Assembly: GCF_001412595.2 (NCBI RefSeq)
Contig: NZ_CP012640.2
Coordinates: 3,224,001-3,288,000 of the forward strand
Direction: 5' to 3'
DNA: 64,000 nt
From: Massilia sp. WG5
GTDB lineage: Bacteria; Pseudomonadota; Gammaproteobacteria; Burkholderiales; Burkholderiaceae_D
Each line of letters begins with the position of its first letter. The stretch's first letter is position 1. Position numbers and translations under genes: made by a program. The notes under the pieces were generated by a model, which was not told the DNA's origin, searched no databases, and saw nothing but the letters and a program-made list of their open reading frames with translations. Positions 36,832 through 46,191 of this stretch are shown here, piece by piece.

Positions 36832-39800
36832 CTGTGGAAGTCATCGGCGCGATCTTCGAAGCCTGTAGTGAGAAGCGCAAGCTGATCCTGACCCTGCTGG
36901 CCCTGGCCGGCGAGCCGATGGGCCGGCGGCGCATCCACGAGCACCTGGCGCCGCTGGGCGAAAGCGCCGTGGAAGACGACCTGGCGGACGACCTCGACAG
37001 CCTGCGCGCCGATGGCCTGATCGGCGAGCTGCCCTCGCGCGGCTACGTCGTCACGCCCGACCTGGGCTGGCCGGCGATGGCCTGGGCCATCCGTGCACGC
37101 CGCCTGAACGAACTGCGCGAGGTCTACCAGACGGTGACGCCGCTGCGCATCGACTGGCAAGGCACGCCCATGCTGCGCAGCTACCGCCAGGGCGTGGCCC
37201 TGCTGCGCATGGCCCTGCTGGCCGGCGAAGGCCCGAAGACCATCGCGCCGCTGCTGGCGGCCTGCCTGCGCTGCCACGAAGCGGCCTACCTGCATCCGCT
37301 GGTCGACATCTGCGCGCGGCCGTTCGAACCGGCGCTCATCGAGCGCGTCAACTCCGCCTTCCGCGACGAGGTACTGGCAGTGCTGGTCAGTCACGTCCAG
37401 CGCGAGCCGGCCAGCGCGTCGCAGGTGCGCGCCTACGCCGAAGAGCACGTGGCCCAGGGCGGCGCCTCGATGGCGCTGCGCACGGCCCTGGCCGAGCACC
37501 TGATCCTGTGCGGCCGCCTGGACGCCGCCGCCGACCTGCTGCACGACCTCGACGAGTCCGCGACCCTGTACTACCGCAGCGTGCTGCAGCTGCTGCGCGG
37601 CGATACCGAGGAAGCGCTCGGCGGTTTCGACAAGGCCCTGAAGGCGCTGCGCAAGGAAACCGGCAAGCGCAAAGCCATCTTCGAAGGCATCGGCGGCCAC
37701 CTGTACATCACCGCGCTCCTGAAGAGCAGCGATCCGAAGCACGCCAAGGCGCTCGACAGCTACCTCGATTCCGCCACCCGCGCGGTGCAGAGCCACGACA
37801 CCGCGGTCTACCAGCAGCTGTCGATGCTGCGCCAGATCCGCGGCGGCACCGTCGACGCCGAGGTCCTCCCCTCGCGCAACTGGGAACAGGCATTGCAGCC
37901 GGTGATGTTCCGCGCCCTGCTGCACTGGTGGCTCGGCATGCCGCAGTTGGGCGAGCGTAAAGCCTTCCTGGAACAGCAGATGGAGACGGCGGAAGCGGCC
38001 GGCTTCGACTTCATCGCCGCCCAGATCGGCTCCGTGCTGGGCCAGCTCGGCATGGTGGGCGTCGACAAACGTGCGATCGCCCTGCGCCAGCGCCACCGCT
38101 TCACCGACATGGCGCTGTGGTTCGAACGCGAGCAGCCGTGGGAGCGCCAGCTCAACGCCCTGATCAACCTGCAGCCGGCCGTCAACGTCGAGGTGGTGAA
38201 GGAGTCGCGCCTGGCCTGGCTGGTGGGCTGGGACCCGCACCTGGGCGTACGCGCGCTCGAGCCGCGCGAGCAGAAGCGCGACGCGCAGGGCGGCTGGACC
38301 CGCGGCCGCGCCTTCAGCCTGAAACGCCTGGCCGAGGAAGCGGCCGAACTCGACTTCCTGAGCGCGCAGGACGTGCAGGTGGCCGCCACGATCGGCGCCT
38401 ACCGCTACTACAGCGGCACCGGCATGCGCCACGAATTCGACCTCGACAAGGCGGTCATGGCCCTGGCCGGCCACCCGCTGCTGTTCTGGATGGATTCGCC
38501 CGGCACCCGCATCGAACTGCTGCCCGGCGAGCCGCAGCTGATGGTGCGCGCCGCGAGCGGCAAGGTCACGATCTCGCTGAATCCGCCGATGCGCGAACAG
38601 CAGGGCGACGTGGTGGTGACGAAGGAAACCCCGACCCGGCTGCGCATCGTGCGCATCAAGGATGAACACAAGCGCATCGGCGCCATCGTCGGCGAGGGGC
38701 TGGAAGTGCCGCTCGAAGCGGAAAAGCGCGTGCTGCAGGCGATCAGCGCGATCTCCTCGATCGTGACGGTGCAGTCGGACATCGGCGGCAGCCCGGCCGA
38801 CATCGAGCAGGTCCCGGGCGATCCGCGCCTGCACGTGCACCTGCTGCCCTACCAGCAGGGCCTGCGGGTGCGCGTGCTGGTGCGCCCGCTGCCGGATGCC
38901 GGTCCCTACCTGCAGCCGGGCGACGGTGCCGAGAGCATCATCGCCGACGTGGGCGGGGTGCGCATGGAGGCGCGGCGCGACCTGAACGCCGAGCGCGAAG
39001 CCGAGCGCCAGCTGCTGGCCGATTGCAAGACCCTGGAAAACGCCGAGGACGAGCATGGCGAATGGCTGCTGGGCCAGCCCTTCCACTGCCTGGAACTGCT
39101 GACCGAGCTGCAGGAGGTGGATGCGTCGCGCGTGGTGATCGGCTGGCCGGAAGGCGAATCCTTCCGCATCACGAAGAAGGTATCGTCGAAGTCGGTGCGC
39201 CTGAACATCCGGCGCGACAAGGACTGGTTCGCCGCGAATGGCGAAGTCCGGGTCGACGAGAACAAGGTGATGGACTTGCGCGAACTGCTCGGACGCCTGC
39301 GCGAAGACCGTTTTATCGCCCTGGGCGACAACCAGTTCCTGGCGCTCACCGACGAACTGCACCGCAGATTGACGGACCTGTCGGCCTACACCGATGCCGA
39401 TGACGAAGCCCTGCGCTTCCATCCGCTGGCCAGTTTCGCGCTCGAAGAGATGGCGCTGGAGGCTGGCGAAGTCGACGCCGATGCCGCCTGGCGCAAGCAC
39501 CTGCAGCACATGGCGGCGAACGCCGACTACCGGCCGCAGTTGCCGAGCACCCTGCAGGCCGAGCTGCGCGACTACCAGGTCGAGGGCTTCGAATGGCTGT
39601 CCCGCCTGGCGCACTGGGGCGTGGGCGCCTGCCTGGCCGACGACATGGGCCTCGGTAAAACCCTGCAGGCGCTGGCGCTGATCCTGTCGCGCGCACCCGG
39701 CGGGCCGACCCTGGTGGTGGCGCCGACCTCGGTCGCCACCAACTGGATGGCCGAGGCGGAGCGCTTCGCCCCGACGCTGAACATGAAGCTGTTCGGCCCG

Positions 39801-40994
39801 GGCGACCGGGAAAAGACGGTGAAGGAAGCGGGGCCGTTCGACGTGATCGTCGTCAGCTACGGCCTGCTGCAGCTGGAAGCGGCGCTGTTCAAGGAGCTGC
39901 GCTGGCACAGCATCGTGCTGGACGAGGCGCAGGCGATCAAGAATGCGCATACGCGCCGTTCGCAGGCAGTGATGGCCCTGCGCGGCGACTTCCGCATGGC
40001 CGCCACCGGCACGCCGCTGGAAAACCACCTGGGCGAGTTGTGGAACCTGTTCCGCTTCATCAACCCGGGCCTGCTCGGCACCAGCGACCAGTTCAACCTG
40101 CGCTTTGCCGGCCCGATCGAAAAGGCCAGCCAGGATAAAACTAAAGACAGGCGCGCCGAACTGGCCGCGCGCACGCGCCTGCGCCGCCTCACGCAGCCCT
40201 TCATCCTGCGCCGGACCAAGGCCCAGGTACTGTCCGAACTGCCGCCGCGCACCGAGATCGTGCTGCCGGTGGAGCTGAGCCAGGAAGAGATGGCGCTGTA
40301 CGAATCGCTGCGCCGCGACGCGCTGGAACGCATCGCGTCACTCGACGCCCCGCAGGCCCAGAAGCAGATCCAGATCCTGGCCGAGATGATGAAGCTGCGC
40401 CGCGCCGTCTGCAATCCGGTGCTGGTGGCGCCCGACAGCGGCATCCGCAGCAGCAAGCTGGAAGCCTTTGCGCGCCTGCTGGAGGAGCTGCTGGAAAACC
40501 GCCACAAGGCCCTGGTGTTCAGCCAGTTCGTCGATCACCTGAGCCTGATCCGCAAGCACCTGGACGAGCGCGGCATCCGCTACCAGTATCTCGACGGTTC
40601 CACGCCGATGCAGGAACGCAAGCGCCGGGTGGACGCCTTCCAGGCCGGCGATGGCGACCTGTTCCTGATTTCGCTGAAGGCCGGCGGGGTCGGCATCAAC
40701 CTGACCGCGGCCGACTATGTGATCCACATGGACCCGTGGTGGAACCCGGCGGTCGAAGACCAGGCCTCGGACCGCGCCCACCGCATGGGCCAGCAGCGCC
40801 CGGTGACCATCTACCGCCTGGTGGCGCGGCATACGATCGAGGAAGGCATCGTCGACCTGCACCGCCACAAGCGCGACCTGGCCGACAGCCTGCTGGAGGG
40901 CAGCGACGTGTCGGCGCGCCTGTCCCCCGCCGACATGCTGGCCATGCTGCAGGCCGGCCTGGCGGGCGGACGGCAGGCGGTCGCGGATACGTGA
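36828..40994 (+). CDS. Large SNF2-family ATPase/helicase
   Basis: This 1388-residue protein carries a C-terminal SNF2 motor: Walker A DDMGLGKT (about 938-945), DEAQ box (about 1031), the ATGTPLENHLGELWNL motif III region, and motif VI ASDRAHRMGQQRPV. Its first roughly 900 residues are unusual: a winged-helix-like start (MGRRRIHEHLAPLGESAVEDDL), then helical repeat-like sequence and beta-rich stretches. No Zn/SWIM cysteine cluster is visible. The motor remodels DNA-protein complexes using ATP; the target is unknown. It overlaps the S9 peptidase stop by ATGA, an odd partnership. Confidence 0.93.
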   Translation: MTVEVIGAIFEACSEKRKLILTLLALAGEPMGRRRIHEHLAPLGESAVEDDLADDLDSLRADGLIGELPSRGYVVTPDLGWPAMAWAIRARRLNELREVYQTVTPLRIDWQGTPMLRSYRQGVALLRMALLAGEGPKTIAPLLAACLRCHEAAYLHPLVDICARPFEPALIERVNSAFRDEVLAVLVSHVQREPASASQVRAYAEEHVAQGGASMALRTALAEHLILCGRLDAAADLLHDLDESATLYYRSVLQLLRGDTEEALGGFDKALKALRKETGKRKAIFEGIGGHLYITALLKSSDPKHAKALDSYLDSATRAVQSHDTAVYQQLSMLRQIRGGTVDAEVLPSRNWEQALQPVMFRALLHWWLGMPQLGERKAFLEQQMETAEAAGFDFIAAQIGSVLGQLGMVGVDKRAIALRQRHRFTDMALWFEREQPWERQLNALINLQPAVNVEVVKESRLAWLVGWDPHLGVRALEPREQKRDAQGGWTRGRAFSLKRLAEEAAELDFLSAQDVQVAATIGAYRYYSGTGMRHEFDLDKAVMALAGHPLLFWMDSPGTRIELLPGEPQLMVRAASGKVTISLNPPMREQQGDVVVTKETPTRLRIVRIKDEHKRIGAIVGEGLEVPLEAEKRVLQAISAISSIVTVQSDIGGSPADIEQVPGDPRLHVHLLPYQQGLRVRVLVRPLPDAGPYLQPGDGAESIIADVGGVRMEARRDLNAEREAERQLLADCKTLENAEDEHGEWLLGQPFHCLELLTELQEVDASRVVIGWPEGESFRITKKVSSKSVRLNIRRDKDWFAANGEVRVDENKVMDLRELLGRLREDRFIALGDNQFLALTDELHRRLTDLSAYTDADDEALRFHPLASFALEEMALEAGEVDADAAWRKHLQHMAANADYRPQLPSTLQAELRDYQVEGFEWLSRLAHWGVGACLADDMGLGKTLQALALILSRAPGGPTLVVAPTSVATNWMAEAERFAPTLNMKLFGPGDREKTVKEAGPFDVIVVSYGLLQLEAALFKELRWHSIVLDEAQAIKNAHTRRSQAVMALRGDFRMAATGTPLENHLGELWNLFRFINPGLLGTSDQFNLRFAGPIEKASQDKTKDRRAELAARTRLRRLTQPFILRRTKAQVLSELPPRTEIVLPVELSQEEMALYESLRRDALERIASLDAPQAQKQIQILAEMMKLRRAVCNPVLVAPDSGIRSSKLEAFARLLEELLENRHKALVFSQFVDHLSLIRKHLDERGIRYQYLDGSTPMQERKRRVDAFQAGDGDLFLISLKAGGVGINLTAADYVIHMDPWWNPAVEDQASDRAHRMGQQRPVTIYRLVARHTIEEGIVDLHRHKRDLADSLLEGSDVSARLSPADMLAMLQAGLAGGRQAVADT

Positions 40995-41076
40995 CGTATT
41001 GTTTCAAGTTTCCGCAAAGACCGGTAATGGTGCTAATCTGGCGCCCGCCATTTTTTAATCAGGCAGACAGACCACG

Positions 41077-43026
41077 ATGATGAAAACGAAACTCGCGCCG
41101 AAACTTGTTCTTGCGGTCCTGCTCACCAGCTTCGCGCTGGCGCCGGCCGGTGCGCGCACCAGCAAGGCGGCCAAGCCGAAGCACAGCAGCAGCGCCAAGG
41201 CCAAGGAATCCGGCAAGCACGCCTCGAAGTCCCCGAAGGCCTCGAAAGCCTCGAAGGCCGACGGCAAATCCGCCCGGGGCACGAGCAAGCATGTCGCCGC
41301 CCCGGTCGAGGCAGCGCCGGCGCAGGTCCGCGCTGCCGCGCCGGCTTCGCTGAACCGCAACGACCGCTACATGGACTCGCTGTCGATGCAGTTCCTGACC
41401 GCGCTGTGGCGCATGGATCCGGAAGGCGGCATCTATGTCGGCAAGTTCGACGCCGCCGCCAGGCTGACCATCCCCGACGCCCCGACCCGCGCCAAGCAGC
41501 TGGCCTTCATCGACGAGTGGCTCGAAAAATTCCGCAAGCTGAATGCCGATAAACTCTCGCCCAACCAGCGCACCGACCTCGCGGTCCTGCTCAACAAGCT
41601 GCAGCAGGACCGCTGGCAGCTGACCGTCTACCGCGACTTCGAATGGAACCCGGCCCAGTACAACGTCGCCCAGCCGCTCGACCTGATCCTGAACACCGAG
41701 TACGCGGCCAAGCCGCAGCGCCTGCGCACCATCCTCAAGCGCCTGGCCGACGTGCCGGCCTATTACCAGGCGGCGCAGGCCTCGATCGCGCACCCGACCC
41801 GCGAGCACACCCAGCTCGCGATCTCGCAGGCGCCGGGCACGCTGGTGGTGCTGGCCGACCTCGGCAAGGCGGCGCAGGAGTCAAGCCAGCTGACGCCGCA
41901 GGAAAAGGCGATCTTCGCCCAGCGCATCGCCAACGCCGGCAGTGCCGTGCTGGCCTGGGTGGACTTCCTGAGTGACCTCGACAAGTCCCAGGAGCAGATG
42001 CAGCGCGCACGTTCCTTCCGCATCGGCAAGGAGCTGTACGAGCAGAAGTTCGCCTTCGAGATCCAGTCGTCCAGCACGGCCGAGCAGACCTACCGCAAGG
42101 CCCTGGCCGCGCGCGAAGAACTGCTGACCCGCATGGACGGCCTGGCCGACCAGCTGTGGGACAAGACGATGGGCAATGCCGCCAAGCCGAACGACCGCTT
42201 CCGCAAGATCGGCATGGTGATCGACAAGCTCTCGCTGCAGCACGTCGCGCCCGCCGACTTCCTGCCCGAGATCCGGCGCCAGATCCCGCAGCTGCAGGAC
42301 TACGTCATCAAGAACAATCTGGTGACGATCGACCCGAGCAAGCCGCTGGTGGTACGCGAGACCCCGCTGTACCAGCGCGGCGTGGCCGGCGCCAGCATCG
42401 ATGCGCCGGGTCCGTACCGCCCGAAGGACAAGACCTATTACAACGTCACGCCGCTGGATGGCCTGACCCCGGCCCAGGCCGAGAGCAGCCTGCGCGAGTA
42501 CAACAACTGGATGCTGCAGATCCTGAACATCCACGAGGCGATCCCCGGCCACTACACCCAGCTGATGAACGCCAACCGTTCGCCGTCGCTGGTCAAGACC
42601 CTGTTCGGGAACGGCGCGATGATCGAGGGCTGGGCCGTGTACGGCGAGCGCATGATGCTCGAATCCGGCTACGGCGACAATGCGCCGGAACTGTGGCTGA
42701 TGTGGTGCAAGTGGAACCTGCGCAGCGTCTCCAACACCATCCTCGACTACAGCGTGCACGTGCTCGGCATGACGCGCGAGCAGGCGATGGACCTGCTGGT
42801 GCGCCAGGCCTTCCAGACCCCGCAGGAAGCGGCCGAGAAGTGGCGCCGCGTGCAGCTCTCCTCGGTGCAGCTGACCAGCTACTTCAGCGGCTACAGCGAC
42901 ATCATGGAACTGCGCGAGCGCCGCAAGCAGCAACTGGGCGAGCGCTTCAACCTGAAGGAGTTCCACGACCAGTTCCTCGGCTACGGCAATGCGCCGGTGA
43001 GGATCATCGGGCAGCTGATGCAGTAA
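41077..43026 (+). CDS. DUF885 family exported metallopeptidase-like protein
   Basis: This 649-residue protein has a signal peptide (about 1-26, ending AGA) followed by a striking Lys/Ser/Ala-rich linker (about 27-72: KAAKPKHSSSAKAKESGKHA and more) and then the DUF885 domain. The expected zinc motif is HEAIPGHY (about residue 487), of the HEXXXXH form, with the later Glu in GWAVYGERMM. DUF885 proteins are metallopeptidase-like and probably act in the periplasm. Two ATGs start together at 41077; no strong ribosome binding site is visible. It follows the SNF2 gene by 82 bases and may have its own promoter. Confidence 0.9.
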   Translation: MMKTKLAPKLVLAVLLTSFALAPAGARTSKAAKPKHSSSAKAKESGKHASKSPKASKASKADGKSARGTSKHVAAPVEAAPAQVRAAAPASLNRNDRYMDSLSMQFLTALWRMDPEGGIYVGKFDAAARLTIPDAPTRAKQLAFIDEWLEKFRKLNADKLSPNQRTDLAVLLNKLQQDRWQLTVYRDFEWNPAQYNVAQPLDLILNTEYAAKPQRLRTILKRLADVPAYYQAAQASIAHPTREHTQLAISQAPGTLVVLADLGKAAQESSQLTPQEKAIFAQRIANAGSAVLAWVDFLSDLDKSQEQMQRARSFRIGKELYEQKFAFEIQSSSTAEQTYRKALAAREELLTRMDGLADQLWDKTMGNAAKPNDRFRKIGMVIDKLSLQHVAPADFLPEIRRQIPQLQDYVIKNNLVTIDPSKPLVVRETPLYQRGVAGASIDAPGPYRPKDKTYYNVTPLDGLTPAQAESSLREYNNWMLQILNIHEAIPGHYTQLMNANRSPSLVKTLFGNGAMIEGWAVYGERMMLESGYGDNAPELWLMWCKWNLRSVSNTILDYSVHVLGMTREQAMDLLVRQAFQTPQEAAEKWRRVQLSSVQLTSYFSGYSDIMELRERRKQQLGERFNLKEFHDQFLGYGNAPVRIIGQLMQ

Positions 43027-43063
43027 CGATGCAGCAAGCGTGATGCGGCGGGCGGGGGCATGA

Positions 43064-43279
43064 AAGGGCAGCGCGCGCAACTGGGATATCGGCGGCATGG
43101 CCGGCTTCTTCCAGCACGGCTTCGCCGGCGCCAGCGGCTTCAGCCAGACCCCGGAAGGCAAGGTGCTGGCGGCGTCTTTCATGGATTCGTACAAGCAGAT
43201 GGTCAAGGCCGTGCGCGCCTACAAGGCGCAGTCCGTTGAAGGCGGCTTGGGCAATGGCGGGGTGTTGAAGATCAACTGA
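43064..43279 (+). pseudogene. C-terminal remnant, probably of a CsgG/HfaB-like lipoprotein
   Basis: An uninterrupted stretch (from just after a stop at 43061-43063) reads NWDIGGMAGFFQHGFAGASG, then FSQTPEGKVLAASFMDSYKQ and ending SVEGGLGNGGVLKIN. The TPEGKV..AASFMDSY and GGLGNGG ending resemble the C-terminus of CsgG/HfaB-type curli/holdfast transport proteins, though I could not verify this. There is no N-terminal part, no signal and no ribosome binding site, so I call it a truncated fragment. It lies 37 bases after the DUF885 gene. ATG 43097 could give a 60-residue product but is unlikely to be native. Confidence 0.45.
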
Positions 43280-43462
43280 GTTGGTCCCGAACCGACAGCT
43301 TTCGACAGGCTGTTGTTCCCGGGCCGACGCTGCGCGGCCCAAAAGCGCCCTGACGGCGCGCTTCCCCCTCACAAAGTGGCTGGCACGCCTCGTGCTCAAT
43401 GAAGAAGGCCGGGCGGAAAAATGCCGCCCGCTTTCCGAAACCAGCCACTGAAGGGGAACATC

Positions 43463-43651
43463 ATGAACATCCACAAGCACATGGAAGCCATCTTCGTCGT
43501 CGCGTTCACCGTCGTCGTGCTCGGCACGTCCGCATTCGACAGCACGGCGCAAGCCGGCGCCGGATCGGCGCCGGTGATACGCGACGTGGCGGCGACGCCG
43601 GCCGATGCCGCCGCCGTCGCCTGCGCGGCGCAGGCGCCGCGCCGGGCCTGA
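43463..43651 (+). CDS. Small protein of 62 residues with an N-terminal hydrophobic segment
   Basis: MNIHKHMEAIFVVAFTVVVLGTSAFDSTAQ begins with a hydrophobic helix or signal peptide, and the rest is Ala-rich. A strong AAGGGGAACATC ribosome binding site stands directly before ATG 43463, which supports real translation. It is convergent with the FAH-family gene, 18 bases apart. No family recognised. Confidence 0.6.
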   Translation: MNIHKHMEAIFVVAFTVVVLGTSAFDSTAQAGAGSAPVIRDVAATPADAAAVACAAQAPRRA

Positions 43652-43669
43652 GCTCGGGCTATGCGCCTC

Positions 43670-44755
43670 TCAGGCCTCGGCCCGGATCATGTTGCGCATC
43701 ACGCCCAGGCCCGTGATCTCGGTCTCGATCACGTCGCCGCTCTTCAGGAACTCGGGCGGTTTGCGGGCAAAGCCGACGCCCGAGGGCGTGCCGGTGGCGA
43801 TGATGTCGCCCGCCTCGAGCGTCAGGCCGCGCGACAGCTCGGCGATGATGCGCGGGATCTTGAAGTACATCTGCTTGTAGCTGGCGTTCTGCTTTTCGAC
43901 GCCGTTCACGCGGCAGATCACGCGCAGGTCGTCGAGCTTGACGCCGGCCGCGGTGACGATCCAGGGCCCCATCGGCCCATGGCCGTCCAGGCTCTTGCCC
44001 TTGAACCACTGGCCGCCGTGCATTTTCTGCTGGGCTTCGCGCACCGTGGTGTCGTTGTAGGGCGCATAGCCGAACACATAATCCATGGCCCGCTCTTCCG
44101 GGATGTTGCGACCGGTCTGGCCGATGATGACGGCCAGCTCCGCTTCCCAGTCGGTGGTGTTCGAATAGTTCGGGTCGTGCGGGATCGGATCGAAGGGCCC
44201 GTTCATCGTGTGCGTGCCCTTGGTGAAGAACACCGGGTGATCCGGCAGCTTTTCGGCCGACTTGTCGAAGCGGGCCTGCTTGCCCTCTTCGAAGTGGTCG
44301 AGGTAGTTCCAGCCGACGCAGTAGATGTTGCGGTCGGGCCGCGGAATCGGTGACATGAAGCGCGCATTCTCGACCGACAGCAGCGAAGCCGGTTTCCCGG
44401 CCGCGTGCTCGACCAGGGCCCGCACCTGTTCGAGGCCGGCATTGCCGCTCTTGATCAGCGCCAGCATCGACGAGGCATCGAAGGGCAGCGTCCGCTTCTG
44501 GCGCTTCGCTTCCGCCTGCAGGTCGATCATCTTGCCGTTGTCGAGCACCGCCACCACCCGCGGCGCACCGTTGGGTGCGAGGGAGCAGGTGGCGAGCCGC
44601 ATGCCGATCCTGCCGGCCAGCGGAGGGACGGCGAGCGCGTGCGCTTCGGGGGTGGCCTGGTTCTGGGCCTGGGCCTGGGCCTGGGTGGCGGCGAGCAGGC
44701 TACCCACGGCGGCGGATGCACCGGCTTTCAGCAGGTTGCGACGGTTTGAATCCAT
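43670..44755 (-). CDS. Fumarylacetoacetate hydrolase family protein with a Tat-type signal
   Basis: This 361-residue protein has an N-terminal twin-arginine signal (NRRNLLKAGASAAVGSLLA, about 4-22, ending QAQAQA) and a FAH fold with NYLDHFEEGK and NDTTVREAQQ and the metal-binding EAELAVIIG (about residue 198). FAH-fold enzymes cleave carbon-carbon bonds in acylpyruvates or hydrate 2-oxo acids, mostly in the cytosol. Export is unusual. ATG 44755 has AAGGAG seven bases upstream; an upstream in-frame ATG is rejected. The tatABC genes lie next to it on the same strand. Confidence 0.87.
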   Translation of the reverse strand: MDSNRRNLLKAGASAAVGSLLAATQAQAQAQNQATPEAHALAVPPLAGRIGMRLATCSLAPNGAPRVVAVLDNGKMIDLQAEAKRQKRTLPFDASSMLALIKSGNAGLEQVRALVEHAAGKPASLLSVENARFMSPIPRPDRNIYCVGWNYLDHFEEGKQARFDKSAEKLPDHPVFFTKGTHTMNGPFDPIPHDPNYSNTTDWEAELAVIIGQTGRNIPEERAMDYVFGYAPYNDTTVREAQQKMHGGQWFKGKSLDGHGPMGPWIVTAAGVKLDDLRVICRVNGVEKQNASYKQMYFKIPRIIAELSRGLTLEAGDIIATGTPSGVGFARKPPEFLKSGDVIETEITGLGVMRNMIRAEA

Positions 44756-44851
44756 GAAACGTCTCCTTGTCGTTATGGCAAAACTCATCTTTAACCATTC
44801 TAACGGGCAAGTTTCCTGCACTGGAGGTTTGTTGCAAAAATATAACAAATG

Positions 44852-44873
44852 AAAACGGCGCCCGAGGGCGCCG
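44852..44873 (-). terminator. Terminator after tatC
   Basis: CGGCGCC and GGCGCCG form a perfect 7-base stem (loop CTCG) followed by TTTTC on the minus strand. It lies 29 bases after the tatC stop and closes the mla-his-tat cluster before the FAH-family gene. Confidence 0.85.
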
Positions 44874-44902
44874 CTTTCGCTGAAGCAGGTGCCGGACCGG
44901 GA

Positions 44903-45655
44903 TCAGGCGTGCTCTTCCGGCGCGCGGGTGACGCGCACGAACACCGGGGCCATCAGCAGGCCGAGCTCGAACAGCAGGCACATCGGAATGGCCAGGGCCA
45001 GCTGGCTGACCGCGTCCGGCGGCGTGACGACGGCGGCGATCACGAAGGCGCCGACGATCACGTAGGGGCGCACCGACTTCAGCTTCTCGACGCTGATGAA
45101 GCCCATCCGCACCAGGATCACGACCACCACCGGCACCTCGAAGGTGGCGCCGAAGGCCAGGCACATCGAGATCACGAAATCGAGGTAGTTCTCGATGTCG
45201 GGCATGACCGCGATCGAGCTGGGCGCGAAATTGGCGATGAAGTGGAACACCCGCCCGAACACGAAGAAATAGCAGAACGCGACCCCGGCGATGAACAGCA
45301 GCGAGGACGAGATCACCAGCGGCAGCACCAGCCGCTTTTCGTGGGCGTACAGGCCGGGCGCAATGAAGGCCCAGGCCTGGTAGAACACCCAGGGCAGCGC
45401 GAGGATCAGCGCCAGCACCAGGGTTACCTTCATCGGCACCAGGAAGGGCGAGCTGACGCCGGTGGCGATCATCTTGGCGCCGGCCGGCAGCGAGGCCAGC
45501 ATGGGTGCGGCCAGGAAATCGTAGATCCGGTCCGGTCCCGGCCACAGCATCAGGGCGACGCAGGCAATGGCAACCCCGATCACGGCCCGGACCAGGCGGT
45601 CGCGCAATTCGACCAGGTGCGAAATGAAAGTTTCGCCTGCGGCTTCGTCAGTCAT
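44903..45655 (-). CDS. tatC: Sec-independent protein translocase TatC
   Basis: This 250-residue protein has six membrane helices and the TatC signatures ETFISHLVELRDRL, then FVVPxxL-like PFLVPMKVTLVLA and the conserved FEVPVVVVIL stretch. TatC recognises twin-arginine signals with TatB. ATG 45655 lies seven bases after the tatB stop. It is the last gene of the cluster. Confidence 0.96.
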   Translation of the reverse strand: MTDEAAGETFISHLVELRDRLVRAVIGVAIACVALMLWPGPDRIYDFLAAPMLASLPAGAKMIATGVSSPFLVPMKVTLVLALILALPWVFYQAWAFIAPGLYAHEKRLVLPLVISSSLLFIAGVAFCYFFVFGRVFHFIANFAPSSIAVMPDIENYLDFVISMCLAFGATFEVPVVVVILVRMGFISVEKLKSVRPYVIVGAFVIAAVVTPPDAVSQLALAIPMCLLFELGLLMAPVFVRVTRAPEEHA

Positions 45656-45662
45656 CTAGACT

Positions 45663-46175
45663 CTAGAAAAAGGAAGTATGGGACTTGGCGCCGGGACGGA
45701 ACTTGCGCACGCGCGCCGCGCCCGACAGGACATGCTGGCGGCTGCCGTTGCGGTTCTTGTACCAGGCCGGAACGCTGGAGCTCTTGACCAGCTTCTTGCG
45801 GCGGAATTCGCGCGCCTTGCGCTCGATGTCATCCGGGGTGGCCAGCGAGGGCGACGGCGACGTATTGGCGTCGCCGCGCCAGGCCGATTCGACTTCGCCG
45901 AGATGGGACGAGACCGTGTTCTCGACCTCGGAACCGAAGCTCTCGACCTCGGTCTTGAAGCTGTGCGCGGTTTCCTGCACTTCTTTATGCAGGTTGCGCA
46001 GCTCTTCCATTTCGATCTCGCGCGACACCTCCGACTTCACCTCGTGCAGGTAGCGCTGGGCGCGGCCGTACAGCGTGCCGGCCATGCGCGCCACCTTCGG
46101 CAGGCGCTCGGGGCCGATCACGATCAGCGCGACCACGCCGATGACGGCGAGTTTGGAAAGCCCGAGATCGATCAT
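45663..46175 (-). CDS. tatB: Sec-independent protein translocase TatB
   Basis: This 170-residue protein has the TatB N-terminus: MIDLGLSKLAVIGVVALIVIGPERLP, one membrane helix with a Gly-Pro hinge, then an amphipathic helix and a long polar C-terminal tail. It pairs with TatC for signal recognition. It follows tatA by 16 bases. Confidence 0.96.
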   Translation of the reverse strand: MIDLGLSKLAVIGVVALIVIGPERLPKVARMAGTLYGRAQRYLHEVKSEVSREIEMEELRNLHKEVQETAHSFKTEVESFGSEVENTVSSHLGEVESAWRGDANTSPSPSLATPDDIERKAREFRRKKLVKSSSVPAWYKNRNGSRQHVLSGAARVRKFRPGAKSHTSFF

Positions 46176-46191
46176 GGGGACTCAGCGCGGA

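Noticed and set aside
36759..40028. 1089-codon open frame antisense to the SNF2 gene
   Set aside because: A shadow of GC-rich codons; the plus-strand protein has full SNF2 motifs.
44755..44848. Longer N-terminus of the FAH-family protein with a second RRRF motif
   Set aside because: AAGGAG seven bases before ATG 44755 fits the shorter start; the longer one lacks a ribosome binding site and covers the probable promoter.
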